From Pyxicephalus adspersus (Eukaryota; Chordata; Amphibia; Anura; Pyxicephalidae), in contig NC_092858.1 of NCBI RefSeq assembly GCF_032062135.1, positions 162,102,106 through 162,166,105 on the forward strand: 64,000 nucleotides of DNA, given 5' to 3'. Below the pieces are notes generated by a model. That model saw only the letters and a program-made list of their open reading frames with translations, made no database searches and had not been told where the DNA came from. Each line of letters begins with the position of its first letter. The first letter of the stretch is position 1. Below, piece after piece: positions 59,677 through 64,000 of this stretch. Made by a program: the position numbers and the translations under genes.

Positions 59677-60100
59677 GCTGCGTACACACTTCCAATTTTT
59701 ATCGTTCAAAATGAACGACGGACGAACGACGAACGATCGATTGGGCAAAAATCATCCGTAAAAAAAGTAACCAACGACGCCGACGAACAAGGAAAGTCGT
59801 TGGAAATGAACGACCGGACCGGCGGATCGGATTGGATGACGATCGTTGACCATCGTTCGTGTGTACGATCGTTCATTGATCGTCCATGGTCTGAGCATGC
59901 GTGATGAACGAACGTTCCTGTGGTGCACGTAACTTCCTGTATCGTTCAAATGATCGCATCTATTGTGTGTACAATATCTACGAACGATCGTGTCGTTATC
60001 TGTATGTACAGGATCGGTGCTATACGATCGTTCGCAGATATTGTGCAGGATCGTTCGTCGTTCGTTTACCAACGATAATAATTGGAAGTGTGTACGTAGC
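59677..60100 (+). mobile_element. TTAA-type MITE rich in ATCGTTCG words
   Basis: Ends GCTGCGTACACACTTCCAAT and ATTGGAAGTGTGTACGTAGC, a ~20-bp near-perfect inverted pair. TTAA (59673-59676) lies at left and TTTA (60101-60104) at right, as for piggyBac- or Kolobok-like elements with a TTAA target. The body is far richer in CpG than its surroundings and repeats ACGATCGTTC and GAACGA words many times on both strands. Overlapping frames (59752-60072, 59901-60160) result from this composition. Confidence 0.8.
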
Positions 60101-60282
60101 TTTAGTTGTTCTTATCCTTATAATATAACGTATGCCAAAAATGTTTTGTTTTGTGGATAAATTAGAAAAGGATTATTACTTCTAATGTTTTTTTATTGTT
60201 ATTCCTATTCCTGCTGAATAAATGTTAGCTTAGTTTCTGTTCCAGTGATGGAACTGAATGTAAAAGTTATCTCCCTGGAGTT

Positions 60283-60561
60283 CAGTGGAACCCCTAGGGT
60301 TCCTCCAGAGGTTGCTAGGGGTTCTTTGAGTAATGAGAAATTTGTGCCTCCCAGGTTACTCTAACTGATACAAATGATCTTTATAGCTATCTGTAAGGGT
60401 TACAGTCTGTCCAATAGCCAGTAATGTAAGAGGCATTCTTCCTTCTAACCACCACACTAATGTACTGTGAGCTGATTAAATAGTAATTATAGTATGGGTT
60501 CCCTGAAGACCTGAAAGTTATTTTAAAGGGTTCCCTCATGTTAAAATATCGAGAAACATTG
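60283..60561 (+). mobile_element. hAT family A copy
   Basis: Starts CAGTGGAACCCCTAGGGTTC and ends TCGAGAAACATTG. The body is well conserved (CTATCTGTAAGGGTTACAG, then CACTAATGTACTGTGAGC). No clean target duplication. Confidence 0.8.
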
Positions 60562-61656
60562 CTCTAAAGTATGATTGGACCACCATGACAAGTATTCTTT
60601 TTCTCCTGTTTGTTCTTCTGATATATCTGTATCCCTGATGTGGAAACAACAATAATAACTTGGCAAAAAATTACACTTTCTTTACTCTATTCAAAACCAC
60701 ACAAAGCAATAGTAGTTCAAGATTTTCCATTAGAATCTAGTTCATGAAGTCAAAGTGCACTTTAACTATCATTGTGCTGTATACATTACTTGGCCTAGCA
60801 GACTATGACACCCAATATAATGGGTAATCTTGACAGAAGATAAGTCCTAATATACTTTGCACAGCCTAGCATGGCCTACATATTACCAAAGCTGTGTTTA
60901 CATCCTACAGCTTTTGGTGGTCATTCTGTTCAATACAGATTTGGTGTTTTGTCTCTAAGCATCTACTAGTGATCAGCAGGAGCTCCTTCACAGCCAAGTT
61001 GGATGTAAATAAAGCTCTGAAATATTTCAGGCCCTTTCTACTCTAAGAAGGACTTATCTTAAATAAAAGTGATCCATCATACTGGCATTTTTCAGAGGCT
61101 GCAGGGACAAGTACATATTTCATAGATGGTGAAAGTACATTTGTACTTTTAACAATGCCTCCCATGAACATTTTTATATATGACATGTTCATGCAGAAAA
61201 GGTTTTGATAAACCTGAAATGGGCTCTCCAAATAAGTGGATAGTATTAGTAGGTACAGAATTTTTAATTTTTTTTCTATACAAATGAAATATATTACCAG
61301 ATGTAATATCAAAAAGCATGTGTTAAAGAACCATAAAACGAACGAAAATTGCCTATTCCTACATATGGAAGATATTTGAATCTCTGCGTTTCACAATGAC
61401 AAATCTAGTGGTTTTTGAAAAGGAAATATGTTCTTTTTAAACGCTACCAGTCCTTAAAACCTATGAGAGCACTGTCAGATACGATCATAATTCATGTTAC
61501 AGGAATTGAGTTATGTGTATTCAGGTTTGTAGAGATGATAAATTATATAAATAAAAGACGGCTTATCTGAGATTTCTTTTAGATTTCCAAGAACCACAGA
61601 TGCAGGACACAATACGGTTGCTTTTGTGCAGTTACTAGGAGACCAGAAAACAGTAA

Positions 61657-61688
<32 letters not shown>

Positions 61689-62025
61689 AGAACAAGTGGA
61701 TTCTCCAGTCATAGGACTTCAAAGAATGAGCATTATGTCCAGTTTTAATTCTTAATTTAATAATTATGTTAAGCAGGATTCCATTGCAAGGGAGAAGATG
61801 TAAGCCTTTATTCCTTATTCTCAGCATATATTCAGACTGTCTTTGTCACAATCCCATTTTTTTTGAGATTCCACTTTAAATAAAAATTGTTGGAATGGTA
61901 ATAGGTTCTTTCCTTCCGTCCTTCCCCATGACATTGAGTTAATAAAATACAGGGCCTTTTCAGGTTAGGGTTCTTGTGCCCATCAATTAGGAAGCATTTC
62001 AATGCCAAGTTAAAAACGATTTCCT
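60562..62025. other. No gene; AT microsatellite at 61661-61688
   Basis: AT-rich sequence; frames at 61043-61312 and 61579-61827 (minus) lack known domains, and the latter runs through the microsatellite. GATTCCACTTTAAAT near 61870 is a weak match to the repeat edge seen at 23.9 kb. Confidence 0.4.
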
Positions 62026-62342
62026 TGGATAATGACCTCTTTGCCTCGGCTTGATAACTCTTTCCATGGTAGTATTGTATATTGCATTAGCTCGATCTAT
62101 TGGTATCTGTGTCTTATTTTAGTATATAAGTTAATAGAATTTGCATTCATCTATATCCGTGTTTCTCAACCAGGGTTCCTCTACCGGTTGCTAAGGATTC
62201 CTTGATCAATGAGCAATTTGTGCCTCTCAGGTCAGTTTAAATGATACAAATGATCTTTTTGGCTATTTGTAAGGGTGAAATTCATACCACTGGCCAGTAT
62301 TCTAAAAGGCATTTATCCCGTTGAGCACCATACTAATGTACT
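62026..62342 (+). repeat. 317-bp segment duplicated at 26366-26682 (copy 2)
   Basis: Same length and order as copy 1 with about 14 differences. Unlike copy 1 it continues into the intact 3' part of the hAT element and that element's right target duplication, so this locus retains the original insertion structure. Confidence 0.85.
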
Positions 62343-62438
62343 GTGAGCTGTAGATATAGTAAATATAGGAGGGGTTCCCTAAAGCCCTGAAAATTGTTGC
62401 AATAGGGTCCCCCGTGTTACAAAGGTCGAGAAACAGTG
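62157..62438 (+). mobile_element. hAT family A, full-length copy with target duplication
   Basis: Starts CCGTGTTTCTCAACCAGGG and ends GGTCGAGAAACAGTG. The flanks ATCTATAT (62149-62156) and ATCTATGT (62439-62446) agree at 7 of 8 bases. At 282 bp it is the reference full-length copy of the family in this window. Confidence 0.9.
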
Positions 62439-62446
62439 ATCTATGT

Positions 62447-64000
62447 AATGCACAGATAGTTATCATTTTAAAATGATTGATCTGACTGCGGTTCTTGCAT
62501 GCCACAAGGCTAAGCAAGACTGACTTAAACTCTTACTGTTGATTCCAGTGTGTTCTTTTCCCAAGTGAACATATAATTCTTCCAGGATGTTCTGGGATTG
62601 CCACAGTACCTTTTGCCAATTAGACATTCCCAGAAAAGCTCGAATGGGAAACAGCCAGGTGGCATCTGCTGGAGTTGCCCAAACAACTTCAGCTGTTTTT
62701 AATCAATATGAAGTAGCAGAAGAGCAATTTTGAATTGAAACCAATAAATGGTTCTTCAGTACATTAAACTCATTACATTAAAGGAAAAAATGCAAAAAGA
62801 CAGTGCACCCAAAAGTTGTATTGCTTTGTGGTCTACTGGCTTTGCATATCTCTTAAAACATACAGTGACATGATTAATTTTATAATTAATTTCCTGGCTA
62901 TCTTTCCACCTTAGATAAAAATCCATTTAGATTTTTGGGGTGCTTTTCCAAAGGTATATAAAGTCTTTCACTGCTATCTTTCCTAAAATCTGCTTTTTCT
63001 GTATGCTTGTTCCATCAAAGTACATTTTCTGGGCCAGTAACAAGGTAAATATATATGTCAGAGTTTGTGCATGACAGCCAGGAAATATGGGCAACCGGAA
63101 CTGCTTGTGCCTGCAGTCCAAATTCTAAACAGCAACCACACAGGCAAAAGACTCCTTGCTTTTGGGAAACGCACTATTATCTGTTACCTCCCATTAACTC
63201 GAAAAGGAGAGGATGGGCATAATTCTGCAGCTCATCGTTAGTCTGAAATGATCTCAAGACTACCATTTTGTGTGTGCAAGAAAAATAGTCCCTTTTCAGG
63301 TTTACAGTAAATTGCAGCGATTAACCAAATGCCCAACCACACTCTCAACCACTTCCATTAAACTATTTGGAACTATATGTTTTTTAAAGGATTTTGTTCT
63401 GCTTTTAGCTAATGAGACAACTTGATTCACCTGCCAAAAAATAGTACAAAGGCATACTTACAAGTTCGTGAAGAACCTTTGCCTACCCCATAGTAGAAAT
63501 CCAAGCTCAAAGACCATTCAACCCTATTTCCCCTAAGCACCTGGTAGTTTCCATCCAGAGTTTAGCGGACTGAAATTTATACTCCTTGTGGGATCATTTG
63601 ACCTGCATTGACTGCATTGCCCAAATATATAATCTTTTCACAAAGTGTTTGGGTCATCTTTAGTAATGCGTGCCTCTATTTATCTGAAAAACAAGAATAA
63701 AGAGCTAAAAATATGAGGTAAGCTCAGTCAGAAAATTTTGAAGGCGAGAAAAATCCCCCGAGTTTGGCATTGCACCAGAATGTTCCGTGTCTAGCATTGT
63801 TTATGTTGATTATTTGTCTGATTTACTCTGCAGACATTTTCTTTACATCACATGGAAGGCAGGTAAAAAGTGTGTGTCTATTGTAATTACATTCACTATA
63901 GTTCAGTTAAATGGTTTTGTTTTGTGGTTGGCTGCTTTTCTCCTTGAAGTCCCGTTTCAGAGATTGTATTAAATGTGACCTTGATATCATCAGGAAAGGC
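62447..64000. other. No gene or classified repeat
   Basis: AT-rich sequence to the end of the window. About 62580-62770 and 63770-63840 are non-repetitive and cannot be classified by eye. Frames at 62927-63121 and 63787-63972 are about 60 codons. Confidence 0.4.

Noticed and set aside
59752..60072. 106-codon minus-strand frame rich in R, N and D
   Set aside because: Product of the repeated ATCGTTCG words in the TTAA-type MITE.

Overview
The window is AT-rich vertebrate DNA with no protein-coding gene I can support. Its repeat content points to a frog, probably a neobatrachian or ranoid: a long palindromic MITE with the core GGCTGGAGAGGATACAC (six substantial copies and two fragments), several non-autonomous hAT families, a tRNA-headed SINE with an L2-like tail, TG...CA LTR-like elements and an ACGCGT Penelope-type motif. 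The host call rests on my recollection of these families and on no database search. The window is best read as a gene desert or the inside of a very large intron, filled by layers of old transposons.

Layout. 0-1.1 kb: G-rich retroelement remnant, then a hAT fragment. 2.2-3.5 kb: a 955-bp hAT element and a palindromic MITE. 3.9-5.0 kb: a decayed 26-bp minisatellite. 6-8.2 kb: two palindromic MITEs. 10.2-11.7 kb: a hAT nested in another hAT, and a further hAT family. 13.1-13.9 kb: LTR-like element. 15.4-16.9 kb: second G-rich retroelement copy and an inverted SINE. 19.7-24.3 kb: MITE, two hAT copies with target-site duplications, and a 27-bp minisatellite. 25.8-26.7 kb: Penelope-like remnant with a hammerhead-like fold, then a 317-bp segment repeated at 62.0 kb. 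28.5-30.8 kb: 492-bp solo LTR and a ~400-bp unit present three times in tandem, the first unit split by an insertion. 31.7-32.2 kb: Tc1/mariner MITE and a long AT microsatellite. 34.1-35.6 kb: MITE and a composite hAT holding three 52-bp tandem units. 38.2-40.1 kb: third G-rich retroelement copy, SINE tail, MITE fragment, LINE 3' remnant and LTR fragment. 41.2 kb: SINE with a perfect 9-bp duplication. 47.4-48.4 kb: MITE and a dead Tc1 transposon. 52.0-56.0 kb: a decayed local tandem duplication riddled with hAT elements. 59.7-60.6 kb: an ATCGTTCG-rich TTAA-type MITE and a hAT copy. 62.2-62.4 kb: full-length hAT.

The remaining sequence, about two thirds of the window, shows no recognisable repeat or gene. 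A few stretches (36.2-36.6, 40.3, 51.0-51.1, 52.9-53.1 kb) have homeodomain-, POU- or MEIS-like words and could be conserved enhancers, but only alignment to other frogs could show that. The open reading frames present are of the size expected by chance or are products of repeats. I found no previously undescribed multi-gene system. The most interesting observations are structural: two segmental duplications that can be ordered relative to hAT insertions, a three-unit tandem repeat invaded by another element, and a hammerhead-like fold in a Penelope-type remnant.
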